Source: Bacteroidota bacterium
Lineage (GTDB): Bacteria; Bacteroidota; Bacteroidia; Bacteroidales; F082
Direction: 5' to 3'
Assembly (NCBI GenBank): GCA_020444415.1
Contig: JAHLLA010000001.1
Location: 682,001-746,000 of the forward strand
DNA: 64,000 nt
Part shown: positions 1 through 9,191 of the stretch, piece by piece
How the letters are laid out: every line of letters starts with the position of its first letter
Numbering within the stretch: position 1 is the first letter of the stretch
Position numbers and translations under genes: made by a program
The notes under the pieces: generated by a model
What the model was told of the DNA's origin: nothing
Databases searched by the model: none
Seen by the model: only the letters and a program-made list of their open reading frames with translations

Positions 1-677
1 ACCGGGCTGCCTGAAGGACGAATGTGTGTAAGATCGTGTCCGACACCGCCCCTGCGTTTCATCAATTGTACCTGTTCCTGGTCAATTTTCATGATGCCAC
101 CATAGGAATCGGAATCGCCATCATTGCCAATTACAAAGCAATTGGAGAGTGACGACACCTGGAAATCATTTCCAATTCCTGCCATAGGGCTGCCAGCGGG
201 AATGATATAGGTAAATCTGTCAAGTACATCAAATATTTCTTCTTCACTCAAAGGGGTTGGATACTTCTGTTCAATCCTACTGATCTCCCGGGCTAGTCTT
301 CGATGCATATCTTCCGGGGTTAATTCATACAGGTTACCTGCACTATCCTTCAGGGCATACTTATTCATCCAAACATTGGCAGCCAATGCGTCGCCATTAA
401 AATATTCTGTTGCTGCTTCTAAAACTTCTTCGTGATTATATTGTCTTAATTGAGATGTCTCTTTTTTGATCTTTTCCTCTTCAGCAATCACATCATTTTG
501 CAGTTCATCCTGTTTGGAAGCTACACCAAAATCTACCTGTTCTTCTCTCATTTCTGCTCTTCTTCTTTCTTCTAATACTTTATCGTAAAAATCTTTTTCC
601 TGTTTATCCGACCTGGCTTGCATGTCAAGATTTTGCTCTGTTTTTCTGTCCAAATTCAAGAAAAGATTGTTCTCCAT
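1..677 (-). CDS. nrdJ: Adenosylcobalamin-dependent (class II) ribonucleotide reductase, N-terminal part
   Basis: This is the first 225 codons of a gene that runs off the left edge; I translated it from the reverse strand, starting at the ATG at 677. After about 85 charged, coiled residues that look like a linker, the sequence turns into the ribonucleotide reductase N-terminal fold: KYALKD near residue 105, LTPEDMHRRLARE near 118-130, then SLSNCFVIGN with Cys179, which matches the conserved active-site cysteine of the barrel. It continues with QVQLMKRRGGVGHDL and HIRPSGSPV, typical of B12-dependent class II enzymes in Bacteroidota. The protein would reduce ribonucleotides to deoxyribonucleotides using a cobalamin radical and without oxygen. 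The C-terminal half, with the remaining catalytic cysteines, is outside the window, so completeness cannot be judged. Confidence 0.85.
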   Translation of the reverse strand, partial: MENNLFLNLDRKTEQNLDMQARSDKQEKDFYDKVLEERRRAEMREEQVDFGVASKQDELQNDVIAEEEKIKKETSQLRQYNHEEVLEAATEYFNGDALAANVWMNKYALKDSAGNLYELTPEDMHRRLAREISRIEQKYPTPLSEEEIFDVLDRFTYIIPAGSPMAGIGNDFQVSSLSNCFVIGNDGDSDSYGGIMKIDQEQVQLMKRRGGVGHDLTHIRPSGSP

Positions 678-968
678 AATCCGTGCGCTTACTGCTGGTA
701 TTTCTTGGTTAAAAGTCTGTTAATCTATAAGTTATAAAAGGGGAAATTGCGCCTTTACTGTGATGCAATATACAACAGAATTTACATACGGTCGGTTATT
801 TTTTTTCAACAAGGGTAGGTGAATAAAAACTAAGATGCGCGAAACTAAGTCTTTATATATGGAAAAAAGATTAAAAATAATATTGAACTTTTTTTGGCAC
901 AGTTTTAACTATCAATTTGAAAGTTGAGGATACCGAAATCATAGTGCAGAATATTCTCCAATTTTTCA

Positions 969-3900
969 TTAGAAATCCAAACTTAACGAAAGATAATAAA
1001 CAGGCTTTCGTACCTTGTAATCTTCAACACCCCACGATACATCGCCTCTTATAAAGTATCCCAGCAAATGCATTCTTGCGCCAAATCCGAAGCCACCAAC
1101 GATAGGTTCTTTTTGCACTTCGACAGAAATGAGCAAAGGACCACTTTGAATGTATTTTGTGTACAAGGCGTTTTCGGGTGAATAAGGGCTTACTCCTGTC
1201 CAGGCGGTTCCGATATCACCAAATGCTACCAACTGGAAATTCCTGAGAAAACCAGAACTCAATGGTGTTTTTGAAAAATACTGGAAGAGGGGAAACCGTA
1301 GTTCGGAGTTTATGACCACAAAACTATTTCCGTTTCTGATGTTCTGATTAAACCCCCGCATATTGGTTGCCAGGGTTTGATATGCATAGTTTTGTTCATA
1401 ATCGATGGGGGTATCGTAATTAAACTTTGGTATCAACCAATTATCGACGCCACCCATATAGTAAATCAGGTTATCATTTCCCAGGGAGGTACTTCCGGCA
1501 ATTCTGTTGGCCCAAATAAATGTACGACTGATTTTTTGATAGTGCCTAATATCGAATCCCAGAACAAACAGGTTTCTATCAAGGTTATCCACATCCACTA
1601 ATTGATGATATTCGGCGAATAGTTTATACCTTAAGCCATAATACAGGTTCATACCCACATTACGGGTATTGTCGAAAACCAGTTCCGTTTTCAAACCAGC
1701 CCAATGTTCATACTCATTTGGTAATTCAAGGCTGAACTGGTCGGTTGCTAAAGCTACATACATGTCGTTCCTGTACATAGCCGTTCCCCTCAGGCTTAGC
1801 GCCTCATTGAATGGCCACTTTAAAATATAAAACAATTCATGCGAATGCACCCGAACAAGCGTATAGCCTATTGAGCCTTCTAGAGTGTTTCTATGGAATA
1901 CGATTTCTTTGTCGAGTCGTTTTTTTAGATTTGAATAGCTGAACAGGTATTCATTATTAATGAGACTGAAATTAAGACGCACACCACCTACAAAACGGTG
2001 GTCTTCCATCAAGTCGTTGACCCCCATCTGAAAAAAAACATTGAAACCGGGATTCAGATAAATCGGGCCGCCACCACCGGTAAATGGCTGATAGCTGTAA
2101 TTAATATAAGTGAAATCTACTTGCGAGATCATATCATTTAAGAAATACTCAACCCGGTAATTGAGCCGTTTGGGTATTTTGAATTTATCGTCACCAAAGT
2201 CCCAGTTGTCATTTGAAATAGTGATCACCTGACCGTCGCTACCAATTACTTTTTTCTCTTTTTTCGTCCCTGTAAACTCGTTACCCATTTCATCTACATA
2301 AACCATTCTGAAGGTTTTCAACTTTGTAGCTTCGGACTTTTTGGTAAGAATGGTGTCGATAGCTTCCTCCGGCATAATAATTTCAGGTGGTTTTTCCTGC
2401 TTCAGTTTGCTTTTTAACAATGCCATATAAGGCGTGTCTTCCAGTTCTAACAGATTGCTTCCGCTAAAGGAGGGTGTTGTATTTACGTAGATCTTATATG
2501 TATTGTCGTTATAATATACCAAGGCTTTTTTGCCTGCTTTATAAGAAGTGTGCTGGTCAAGTATATTTCTGGAGAAATCTGTTATGGCTTTTGATCTTAC
2601 AAAATAGCGGTAATGGACCATTGTATCTACCGAACTTACGGTGCTGTCAATAGCAGCCAGATAGGTATTATAAATGCCATTTTCATCACTCAGATACGAG
2701 ATCGTATTAAAACCATATGATTCCGGCCTTATTTCGTTTGCAAGAGGTGTTTCGGTAATTCTTTTTAATATCAGATCGCGTTTGGCATAATTATACACAT
2801 AGAGGTCGAAATTGTCCTCAAAATCAATCATAGAACCAGGTTCAACACCGATTGTATCATTATTCCGGTTGGAACTGAAAACAATTTGAGATGACCGGTT
2901 TATAAAACGTGGATTCAGGTCGGTATAGATATCGTTGGTAATTTTATTGAATGAGCTGGCGGCAATATTAAAAACAAAAATATCACTCTGCCCGTTTTGT
3001 ACCGCCGACATCACCAGAAAACGTCCATCATCGGAATATGAAAAATCTGTCACCTTCTGCACATTGTATATGGTCTGCTTGGCCATCTTCTTTTCATCCA
3101 AATTATACATATACAACCAGGGCATACCTTTTCTCTCAATAATAAAGCTCAATAATTTTCCGGTAGGATGCCAGGCCAATAGCGGATAACTATAATCGGT
3201 TTTGGTATCGATGCGGGTACCCGATTTAAAAATCCTTTTTCGTTTGTCTGTTTGAAGATCGTACAGGTAAATTTTATATTTCCCAAAATCGTTTGAAGTA
3301 TAGGCAAGCATTCTGCCAAAAGGATCAATTTGAGGCTGACCATAAACCACATCATTCTTGAATTTTACATCTAACAGGCCATCCGGCGACTGCTCATTAT
3401 CCTGAAATTCACTGTATTGTTCCAGGTAAAAATTCCGCCATTCTTCAATGAGGCGTTTAAAGGGCATGCCAATAACATACATAATTCCTTTGTCTACACT
3501 GTTGCTCACGCTGGTCATATGAATAATGTTGCTCACAGCGGTTTCGCCATATGTCATGGCTATATAACGCCACAACGAATGGCCTGCATACACAGCATCA
3601 AGGCCATTAATATTGTTGACTTTTTTATACCTGCCCGACAGGATGCCATCGCGTACATGGTTGTCATATTCCACACTCCAGTCTTTGCTTAAATAGGAAA
3701 TCATTCCTTTTTTATACCAGTCGGGGATGGAAAAAAAAGTGGCTGTTTTAACCTGCTGACCCAGGCTGCCACCAAACATCATTTGATTAAAAAGCACCTC
3801 GGCAATACCCGCGTCAATTTGTTCCTGAAACTGCACATGATTTCCATCGAAATATAAAAGCACCTGCGACCCAATGATGTGCGTAATACCGCCGGTATTA

Positions 3901-4262
3901 TAGGTTTGGTCGGTAATTAAACCAATATTGCTTTGTTTAAGATCCGTTAAATTATTGAAGATAATGAACTTGATCTTTTTATCAAGGTAGCTTTCAATTT
4001 TTGATTCCATCATGGGTATTTGCTGGTTGGCATATTCAGCCGTAAATTCTGCCAGTTCTTTACCATTCAGATAGAAATAGGTGTCGAAAGCATCAAATTT
4101 GTAATACGTCCAAAGAAATTCTTTGAATTGCACCCTGTTCTTACCAAAGGTCATATTTGACCCATTGTAAAACTGGGCTTTCGCATTTGGAGATAAAAAC
4201 AGCAGCGCCAATATCAATCCAAACCAGGCTGATCTATATGTCTTTCTCTTCGTATTGGCCAA
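969..4262 (-). CDS. Large outer-membrane protein: TolB-like propeller plus C-terminal beta-barrel
   Basis: This 1097-residue protein starts with a clear signal peptide (hydrophobic core LILALLFLSP, cleavage near AKA-Q). Residues about 60-285 resemble a peptidase-MA-like domain (IPDWYKKGMISYLSKDW) but I see no intact HEXXH, so it is probably inactive. Residues about 300-600 carry PD40/WD40-like TolB propeller repeats (DPFGRMLAYTSNDFGKYKIYL, LLAWHPTGKLLSF, FSYSDDGRFLVMSA, RFINRSSQIVFSSNRNN). From about 700 on, alternating strands end in a terminal Phe (YYLSLSLDF), as in Omp85/D15-type barrels. I infer an outer-membrane assembly or surface-exposed protein. It is monocistronic, and divergent from the hydrolase at 4383. 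Confidence 0.75.
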   Translation of the reverse strand: MANTKRKTYRSAWFGLILALLFLSPNAKAQFYNGSNMTFGKNRVQFKEFLWTYYKFDAFDTYFYLNGKELAEFTAEYANQQIPMMESKIESYLDKKIKFIIFNNLTDLKQSNIGLITDQTYNTGGITHIIGSQVLLYFDGNHVQFQEQIDAGIAEVLFNQMMFGGSLGQQVKTATFFSIPDWYKKGMISYLSKDWSVEYDNHVRDGILSGRYKKVNNINGLDAVYAGHSLWRYIAMTYGETAVSNIIHMTSVSNSVDKGIMYVIGMPFKRLIEEWRNFYLEQYSEFQDNEQSPDGLLDVKFKNDVVYGQPQIDPFGRMLAYTSNDFGKYKIYLYDLQTDKRKRIFKSGTRIDTKTDYSYPLLAWHPTGKLLSFIIERKGMPWLYMYNLDEKKMAKQTIYNVQKVTDFSYSDDGRFLVMSAVQNGQSDIFVFNIAASSFNKITNDIYTDLNPRFINRSSQIVFSSNRNNDTIGVEPGSMIDFEDNFDLYVYNYAKRDLILKRITETPLANEIRPESYGFNTISYLSDENGIYNTYLAAIDSTVSSVDTMVHYRYFVRSKAITDFSRNILDQHTSYKAGKKALVYYNDNTYKIYVNTTPSFSGSNLLELEDTPYMALLKSKLKQEKPPEIIMPEEAIDTILTKKSEATKLKTFRMVYVDEMGNEFTGTKKEKKVIGSDGQVITISNDNWDFGDDKFKIPKRLNYRVEYFLNDMISQVDFTYINYSYQPFTGGGGPIYLNPGFNVFFQMGVNDLMEDHRFVGGVRLNFSLINNEYLFSYSNLKKRLDKEIVFHRNTLEGSIGYTLVRVHSHELFYILKWPFNEALSLRGTAMYRNDMYVALATDQFSLELPNEYEHWAGLKTELVFDNTRNVGMNLYYGLRYKLFAEYHQLVDVDNLDRNLFVLGFDIRHYQKISRTFIWANRIAGSTSLGNDNLIYYMGGVDNWLIPKFNYDTPIDYEQNYAYQTLATNMRGFNQNIRNGNSFVVINSELRFPLFQYFSKTPLSSGFLRNFQLVAFGDIGTAWTGVSPYSPENALYTKYIQSGPLLISVEVQKEPIVGGFGFGARMHLLGYFIRGDVSWGVEDYKVRKPVYYLSLSLDF

Positions 4263-4355
4263 AACGAATTCAAAAAAGTGAGAATGCTAATTTATAACAA
4301 AATTTAAACCAAAATATTACTTCCGTATACGTAACTTCTATTAGAACTAAAGATG

Positions 4356-4363
4356 TACTTTTG
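4356..4363 (+). promoter_or_regulatory. -7 promoter box (TACTTTTG) for the MBL hydrolase
   Basis: TACTTTTG fits the Bacteroidota housekeeping -7 consensus TAnnTTTG and lies 19 nt before the start codon at 4383. No convincing TTTG -33 element is present at the usual spacing, so support rests on the -7 box and position only. Confidence 0.45.
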
Positions 4364-4382
4364 AAGCGAAAAGCTAAACATT

Positions 4383-5039
4383 ATGATCAGTATCCATCGA
4401 TTCCCCTTCAACGATTTCCAGGTAAACACCTATGTAGTATATGACGACACCAATGAATGCATCATATTTGACCCCGGCATGTACTATGAAAATGAGCGGA
4501 GTGAGTTGTTGCAATTCATTTCTGAAAATGAATTAAAACCTATACTACTCGTCAACACCCATGCGCATATTGATCATATAATTGCCAATGATTTTATCGC
4601 AAAAAAATATAAAATTAAACTAGCAGCACACAAGGAAAGTCAGAATTTTTTGAAGCATGCGAAAGAATATGGCCTAAATTTCGGTATACAGTTAGACGAG
4701 GTAAAACCGATTGATCTTTTTATTGATGAAGCAAAACCGCTGAAATTTGGTAATTCGGAATTACAAATATTATATACTCCCGGCCATGCTGACGGCAGCC
4801 TTTGTTTTTATGCCAAAGAAGCGGATTTTGTGATTACAGGCGATGTGCTCTTCTTTCAGAGTATTGGTCGAACCGATCTGCCAACCGGCAATTATGACCT
4901 GCTGCAGGAAAGTATCTGGGAAAAACTTTTCACCTTGCCTGAAAAGACAACCGTTTATCCGGGCCATGGTCCTGAAACTACCATTGGATACGAAAAGTTG
5001 CACAATCCTTTTGTCGCAATCGGGAAAGACCTGTTATAA
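4383..5039 (+). CDS. MBL-fold metallo-hydrolase, glyoxalase II-like
   Basis: The protein is 218 residues, the usual size for single-domain glyoxalase-II-like hydrolases (YcbL type). The metal-binding signature THAHIDHI gives H60, H62, D64 and H65. Further ligands are in LYTPGHADGS, the bridging Asp in FVITGDVLF, and the last His in VYPGHGPET. It probably hydrolyses a thioester such as an S-acylglutathione analogue or bacillithiol adduct in the cytoplasm; the substrate cannot be read from the sequence. Its stop codon overlaps the stop region of the convergent glycosyltransferase gene by 6 nt. Confidence 0.85.
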   Translation: MISIHRFPFNDFQVNTYVVYDDTNECIIFDPGMYYENERSELLQFISENELKPILLVNTHAHIDHIIANDFIAKKYKIKLAAHKESQNFLKHAKEYGLNFGIQLDEVKPIDLFIDEAKPLKFGNSELQILYTPGHADGSLCFYAKEADFVITGDVLFFQSIGRTDLPTGNYDLLQESIWEKLFTLPEKTTVYPGHGPETTIGYEKLHNPFVAIGKDLL

Positions 5040-6086
5040 TGCTTTACTGACAAGCTTATTGATACTTTCAGAAATAAACTCTTCATCCTGAAGCATCATG
5101 CATTTGAAATGTTTTTTGGGGCACTTTTTGTATCCTAATTTGCTGCATGGTCTGCAATTCAAATTCTTGACTTCTGAAATAATGGAAGTTTCAGAATGCT
5201 GTGGAAAATAAGGATACATGCCAAATTCAGGGATTGTGTTGCCCCAGATGCTTACAATAGGTTTTTGCAATGCTGCCGCAATATGCATCAAGCCCGTATC
5301 GTTCGAAATAACGGCAGATGACTGCTGAATGATGGAAGCCGACTGATCAAGTGTATATTTTCCGCAGGCATTAAACACCTTCGTTTTCTCTAACTGACGC
5401 ACAATTTCTTCACCCTTTTGCCTGTCAATACCATCGCCTAAAAGAACAACAGGCAACTTTATTTTAGGGATAATCTCAACAAGCTTTTCAACCGGAAGGA
5501 TTTTGGTGAAATGCTGCCCGCCGATGGCAATAGCAACATATCCTTTTGATAAGATCGGATCGATTTCGATTACATCAACAACCGACTTTTCCGGTATAAA
5601 ATAATCAAGGCCTTTGCCATCATTTTTTACATTCAGTACTTCAACCGCCTTAAAATAGCGGTTAACGATATGTAGCTTAGGTAATTTGTTGATTTTTAAA
5701 TTCACCACCAACCACTTCAATATATTTAGCTTTGGGAATGATGCATTGGGCTTCCCCAAAGCCTTTTTGACTTTTAAAGAACGTAAGTTCTTTTGCAGGT
5801 CTACAATAAAATCAAAATTCTCAACTTCTAATTCAGGAATCACATTCTTGCCATCATCTATAGAGTAAACCCGGTCGATATGTGGATTGTTTTTATAAAT
5901 ACTGGAAAAACGCTTTTTTGTCAATACATAAAGTTCACAACTGAGTTGTGTTTTTACCGCCCTGATGACCGGTGTTGTTAATACGATATCACCAATAGAA
6001 CTAAAGCGTATGACCAGTATTTTTTTCAAGGATTTATCGTTTGCAGGCAAAGTTACACAAACCGAATGATTACTTTTGTGGTTCAT
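5034..6086 (-). CDS. Glycosyltransferase family 9 (heptosyltransferase-like)
   Basis: The N-terminal Rossmann motif KKILVIRFSSIGDIVLTTPV and the C-terminal donor-binding segment ISNDTGLMHIAAALQKPIVSIWG identify a GT9 enzyme of the ADP-heptose transferase type, which acts on the cytoplasmic face in lipopolysaccharide core or other glycan assembly. The start is uncertain. ATG at 6086 gives 350 residues with a 20-residue N-terminal tail not expected for the family. A TTG at 6029 places Leu-Lys-Lys-Ile directly at the fold start, and a TAACTTTG -7 box lies 19 nt upstream of it (6048-6055, minus strand), inside the longer reading. I therefore favour 6029 as the true start. It is convergent with, and overlaps, the gene ending at 5039. 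Confidence 0.82.
   Translation of the reverse strand: MNHKSNHSVCVTLPANDKSLKKILVIRFSSIGDIVLTTPVIRAVKTQLSCELYVLTKKRFSSIYKNNPHIDRVYSIDDGKNVIPELEVENFDFIVDLQKNLRSLKVKKALGKPNASFPKLNILKWLVVNLKINKLPKLHIVNRYFKAVEVLNVKNDGKGLDYFIPEKSVVDVIEIDPILSKGYVAIAIGGQHFTKILPVEKLVEIIPKIKLPVVLLGDGIDRQKGEEIVRQLEKTKVFNACGKYTLDQSASIIQQSSAVISNDTGLMHIAAALQKPIVSIWGNTIPEFGMYPYFPQHSETSIISEVKNLNCRPCSKLGYKKCPKKHFKCMMLQDEEFISESINKLVSKAL
6048..6055 (-). promoter_or_regulatory. -7 box (TAACTTTG) pointing to a TTG start at 6029
   Basis: On the minus strand TAACTTTG matches TAnnTTTG and ends 18 nt before a TTG codon that begins the conserved GT9 fold. This decides in favour of the shorter GT9 start. Confidence 0.35.
6071..6078 (+). 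promoter_or_regulatory. -7 box (TACTTTTG) for the thioredoxin-like gene at 6104
   Basis: TACTTTTG fits TAnnTTTG and lies 25 nt before the ATG at 6104. It falls inside the 5' end of the long reading of the divergent GT9 gene, another reason to prefer the shorter GT9 start. Confidence 0.45.
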
Positions 6087-6103
6087 TCTAATAAATCTGA
6101 ACT

Positions 6104-6658
6104 ATGTCGTTAACACCAACCAAAGCCGTTGCACTGGGTTTTAATGCCCCTGATTTTAATTTGCCGGAAGCGCGAAGCGGAAAAAATATATCATTAAAAG
6201 ATGTAAAAAGCGAAAAGGGCACACTGGTTATGTTTATCTGCAATCACTGTCCGTTTGTGAAACATGTGATTCATGAATTGGTACTTATTGGAAATGAATA
6301 CATAACAAAAGGCATTGGAATGGTTGCCATCAATTCAAATGATGTGAAAAATTATCCGGAAGACCATCCTGATAAGATGAAATTACTGGCCAAAGAATTG
6401 GATTTTCCTTTCCCCTATTTATTCGACGAAAGCCAAGAAGTAGCCAAAGCTTACGATGCTGCCTGCACACCCGATTTCAACTTATTTGATGCCGATGGCA
6501 AATGTGTGTATCGCGGGCAACTGGACGGTTCCCGACCGGGCAATGATATTCCGGTAACAGGCACCGATTTGAGAAAAGCACTGACCCTGGTGGTAAAAGG
6601 CGAAAAAGTACCGGAGAAGCAAACGCCCAGCGTAGGATGCAATATTAAATGGAAATAG
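6104..6658 (+). CDS. Thioredoxin-family (AhpC/TSA-like redoxin) protein
   Basis: This 184-residue cytoplasmic protein has no signal peptide. It has the redoxin fold start GFNAPDFNLPEA and the active-site motif FICNHCPFVKHV, a CxxC (CNHC) at the position typical of a conserved group of thioredoxin-family redoxins. The cis-Pro region is CTPDFNLFDADGKCVYRGQLDGS. It probably acts as a thiol oxidoreductase or peroxidase; the electron donor is unknown. It is transcribed divergently from the GT9 gene and ends 5 nt before the convergent porin-family gene. Confidence 0.8.
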   Translation: MSLTPTKAVALGFNAPDFNLPEARSGKNISLKDVKSEKGTLVMFICNHCPFVKHVIHELVLIGNEYITKGIGMVAINSNDVKNYPEDHPDKMKLLAKELDFPFPYLFDESQEVAKAYDAACTPDFNLFDADGKCVYRGQLDGSRPGNDIPVTGTDLRKALTLVVKGEKVPEKQTPSVGCNIKWK

Positions 6659-6663
6659 AAAAT

Positions 6664-7308
6664 TTATCTAAACTGATAAAAAAGTGACAAAACGAGTGCA
6701 TCATTAAACTGTCCGTAGCCCCAGAAACGCCAGACATCACCGGTTACATTCTTTGAGCGAATATTCAGGAGAGAAAAATTATATCTGAAATCTACTCCAA
6801 ATTTTGGTGCAATGAAATATCTCATGCCTATATTCCATTGAAGGGTAAAAGTTGCCGGTTTATTATACTCCTCTTCATCGCTAATTTCATAGCCATTTAT
6901 ATCCGTTTCATAGTAATTTACCAAAACACCTAGAGATGGACCCGTTTCAAGATAAAAATCACCAACATTCTTCAGGTTAATATCAGGCAATTTATAGAGA
7001 TAAAGTACTGGTACTTCAATATAATTTACCCTGAAAAGATAGTTATCGTAAAGGTCCTTTTCAGGTCTGGGGTTTTGACGACTTCCTTTCTGAAAATAAG
7101 TCAATTCCAACTGCAAGCCTGAATGTTCTGTAAATTCCCAACCCACATATCCTCCGGCAAAAATACCGCCTTTATGAAAACCTGAATATCCATCTCCCGC
7201 AACCTGTGATCCCACAACTCCGGCAGATACGCCTCCATGAAATTGCTGAGATAAAACGGTTCCGTTTAGCAGAATGAACACAAGGAAGAAAAAAAGGATG
7301 TATCGCAT
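6664..7308 (-). CDS. Outer-membrane beta-barrel (PorT/porin family) protein
   Basis: The open frame extends to 7362, but the ATG at 7308 gives a clean signal peptide (MRYILFFFLVFILLNGTVLS-Q), so I start there (214 residues). The mature part has repeated amphipathic strands (HSGLQLELTYFQKGSRQ, YIEVPVLYLYKLPD, GMRYFIAPKFGVDFRYNFSLLNI) and ends in a C-terminal aromatic-containing strand (LVLSLFYQFR). This is the small eight-stranded barrel family common in Bacteroidota outer membranes. Specific function is unknown. It is convergent with the redoxin gene. Confidence 0.78.
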   Translation of the reverse strand: MRYILFFFLVFILLNGTVLSQQFHGGVSAGVVGSQVAGDGYSGFHKGGIFAGGYVGWEFTEHSGLQLELTYFQKGSRQNPRPEKDLYDNYLFRVNYIEVPVLYLYKLPDINLKNVGDFYLETGPSLGVLVNYYETDINGYEISDEEEYNKPATFTLQWNIGMRYFIAPKFGVDFRYNFSLLNIRSKNVTGDVWRFWGYGQFNDALVLSLFYQFR

Positions 7309-7460
7309 GCAGCAAATGTAATCACTTTTCCGATTGTGTTTTTTAAAACAAAGTAAATCCATTAGCTAGTAAAAAAATTAACGATTCGTTAACTTTCAGA
7401 AAAGCTCGATGAATAAAAAAACTGTACTTTAGTTCACTTATTACTGCATACTACCTGTTT

Positions 7461-8144
7461 ATGGATTACAGTCAATATAAAATCCTTTTGGTGGATGATG
7501 AAGAAGACATCATTGAATTTTTAAGTTATAACCTCCGGAAAGAAGGATTCCAGGTAAGCGCTGCCTATAATGGCAAACAAGCCATTGATAAAGCCAAAGA
7601 AGAAATCCCCCACCTAATCATTATGGATGTGATGATGCCAGAAATGGATGGTATTACTGCCGTAACTGAAATTAGGAAAAACCCTGAACTGGATGATACG
7701 TTGATCATTTTTTTAACGGCCCGCGCTGAAGACTACTCTCAAATTGCGGGTCTTGAAGCAGGCGCTGATGATTATGTTTCAAAACCCATTAAACCCAAAG
7801 TACTGATCAGTAAACTCATTGCTTTACTTCGTCGTTCAGTGAAAAAGGACGAAACCGATATCATCCGGGTAAATGACCTGGTGATCGACCAGGAGCAATT
7901 CGTGGTTTTTAAGGACAATCAGCAAATAATTCTGCCAAAAAAAGAATTTAAACTTCTCAAATTACTGGCAAGCGCTCCCAACAAAGTTTTTACGCGTGAG
8001 GAAATATTCTCTAAAGTATGGGGCGACGACGTAATTGTTGGCGACCGGACGATTGATGTGCACGTAAGAAAAATCAGGGAGAAAACCGGAGTTGATTATA
8101 TTCGCACTGTAAAAGGTATCGGATATAAACTGGAAGAAAACTAA
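7461..8144 (+). CDS. Response regulator, OmpR/PhoB family
   Basis: The protein has 227 residues with an N-terminal receiver domain: acidic pair VDDEED, phospho-acceptor Asp56 in LIIMDVMMPEMDG, Thr in FLTARAED and Lys in VSKPIKP. A C-terminal winged helix follows (KEFKLLKLLASAPNKVFTREEI, RTIDVHVRKIREK, IRTVKGIGYKL). This is the PhoB/OmpR architecture. Its stop overlaps the start of the kinase gene (TAATG at 8142-8146), so the two are translationally coupled. Phosphate regulation is possible, but no pst or pho genes are nearby to support it. Confidence 0.92.
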   Translation: MDYSQYKILLVDDEEDIIEFLSYNLRKEGFQVSAAYNGKQAIDKAKEEIPHLIIMDVMMPEMDGITAVTEIRKNPELDDTLIIFLTARAEDYSQIAGLEAGADDYVSKPIKPKVLISKLIALLRRSVKKDETDIIRVNDLVIDQEQFVVFKDNQQIILPKKEFKLLKLLASAPNKVFTREEIFSKVWGDDVIVGDRTIDVHVRKIREKTGVDYIRTVKGIGYKLEEN

Positions 8145-9187
8145 TGGTCACCTCAAGTCCAAAAAAAATTGCTGCACTCAATGCGCTGATCATCACTGTC
8201 ATTACAATTGCATCTTATGCCATTCTAACAATTAGCTTACATGCTTTTCGCATCATCCCGATGCTCATTCTGCTAGTAATTGTTTTTATTTCTTCTTATG
8301 GCATCATCACCTATTCCCTCGAAAAATTTATTTACGAGAAGATTAAGATTATTTACAAGACCATCGGCAGCCTTAAAACGCACAAAAAAAGAGAACTAAA
8401 AAAGAAAGCAAAATCTGATGATGTGCTCGAAATCGTAAATCAGGTGGTACTGGAGTGGGACAAAGAGAAGAAACAGGAAATTGAAGAGTTGAAAAGGATG
8501 GCTACTTACAGACGCGAATTTCTTGGTAATGTTTCGCATGAATTAAAAACGCCCATCTTCAACATACAGGGTTATGTGCTTTCCTTGTTGGATGGCGGCA
8601 TCCATGACCCCGATATCAATCAAAAATTCCTCAAAAAAGCGGAAAAATCTGTCAACCGGATGATTGCTATTGTAGAAGACCTGGAGGAAATTAATAAGCT
8701 CGAATCGGGTGAACTGAAAATAAAAAAGGAAAGTTTCGACTTGATAGAACTGACCAGGGAAGTGATAGATTTTATGGAAATGAAAGCCGAAAAATTTAAT
8801 TCCAGAATCCAGGTTAAATCTTCATTCCGCACGGCGAAAACAATGGCCGACAAAAGGCGTATCAGGCAGGTTCTTATCAACCTGATTGACAATGCCATCA
8901 AGTATGGAGATATTGAACGTAACCTGATCACCATTTCATTTTACGACTTCCATGATAACTACCTGGTGGAAGTTTCAGACAATGGCAAAGGTATTCCCGA
9001 AGAATTTCTACCTCGTCTATTTGAAAGATTTTACAGGACGGAGTTTAGCCGATCACGCGATAAAGGCGGTTCAGGATTGGGGCTTGCCATCGTAAAACAC
9101 ATTATTGAAGCCCATCAGCAAACCATCAGTGTAAGAAGTAAACCCGGGAAAGGCACTACTTTTTCCTTTACAATGATAAAAACGTAG
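8144..9187 (+). CDS. Sensor histidine kinase, PhoR-like
   Basis: The protein has 347 residues. Two closely spaced membrane segments lie at about residues 10-32 and 37-58 with almost no periplasmic loop, followed by a linker, an H-box HVSHELKTPIFN-type dimerisation domain (VSHELKTPIF), N-box LINLIDNAIKYGD, G1 VSDNGKGIPEE, F-box RFYRTEFSRSRDKGGSG and G2 GLGLAIVKHI. The lack of a large sensor domain suggests it senses membrane state or a partner protein rather than a periplasmic ligand. It is the cognate kinase of the regulator at 7461. Confidence 0.92.
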   Translation: MVTSSPKKIAALNALIITVITIASYAILTISLHAFRIIPMLILLVIVFISSYGIITYSLEKFIYEKIKIIYKTIGSLKTHKKRELKKKAKSDDVLEIVNQVVLEWDKEKKQEIEELKRMATYRREFLGNVSHELKTPIFNIQGYVLSLLDGGIHDPDINQKFLKKAEKSVNRMIAIVEDLEEINKLESGELKIKKESFDLIELTREVIDFMEMKAEKFNSRIQVKSSFRTAKTMADKRRIRQVLINLIDNAIKYGDIERNLITISFYDFHDNYLVEVSDNGKGIPEEFLPRLFERFYRTEFSRSRDKGGSGLGLAIVKHIIEAHQQTISVRSKPGKGTTFSFTMIKT

Positions 9188-9191
9188 CGCT

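Noticed and set aside
895-909. TGGCACAGTTTTAAC, a -24-like sequence facing into the end of the large outer-membrane gene
   Set aside because: It points rightward with no plus-strand gene downstream, and -12 is AC, not GC; could only serve an unseen RNA.
1377-3692. Several forward frames of 70-90 codons inside the large outer-membrane gene
   Set aside because: Antisense shadows of a well-supported gene.
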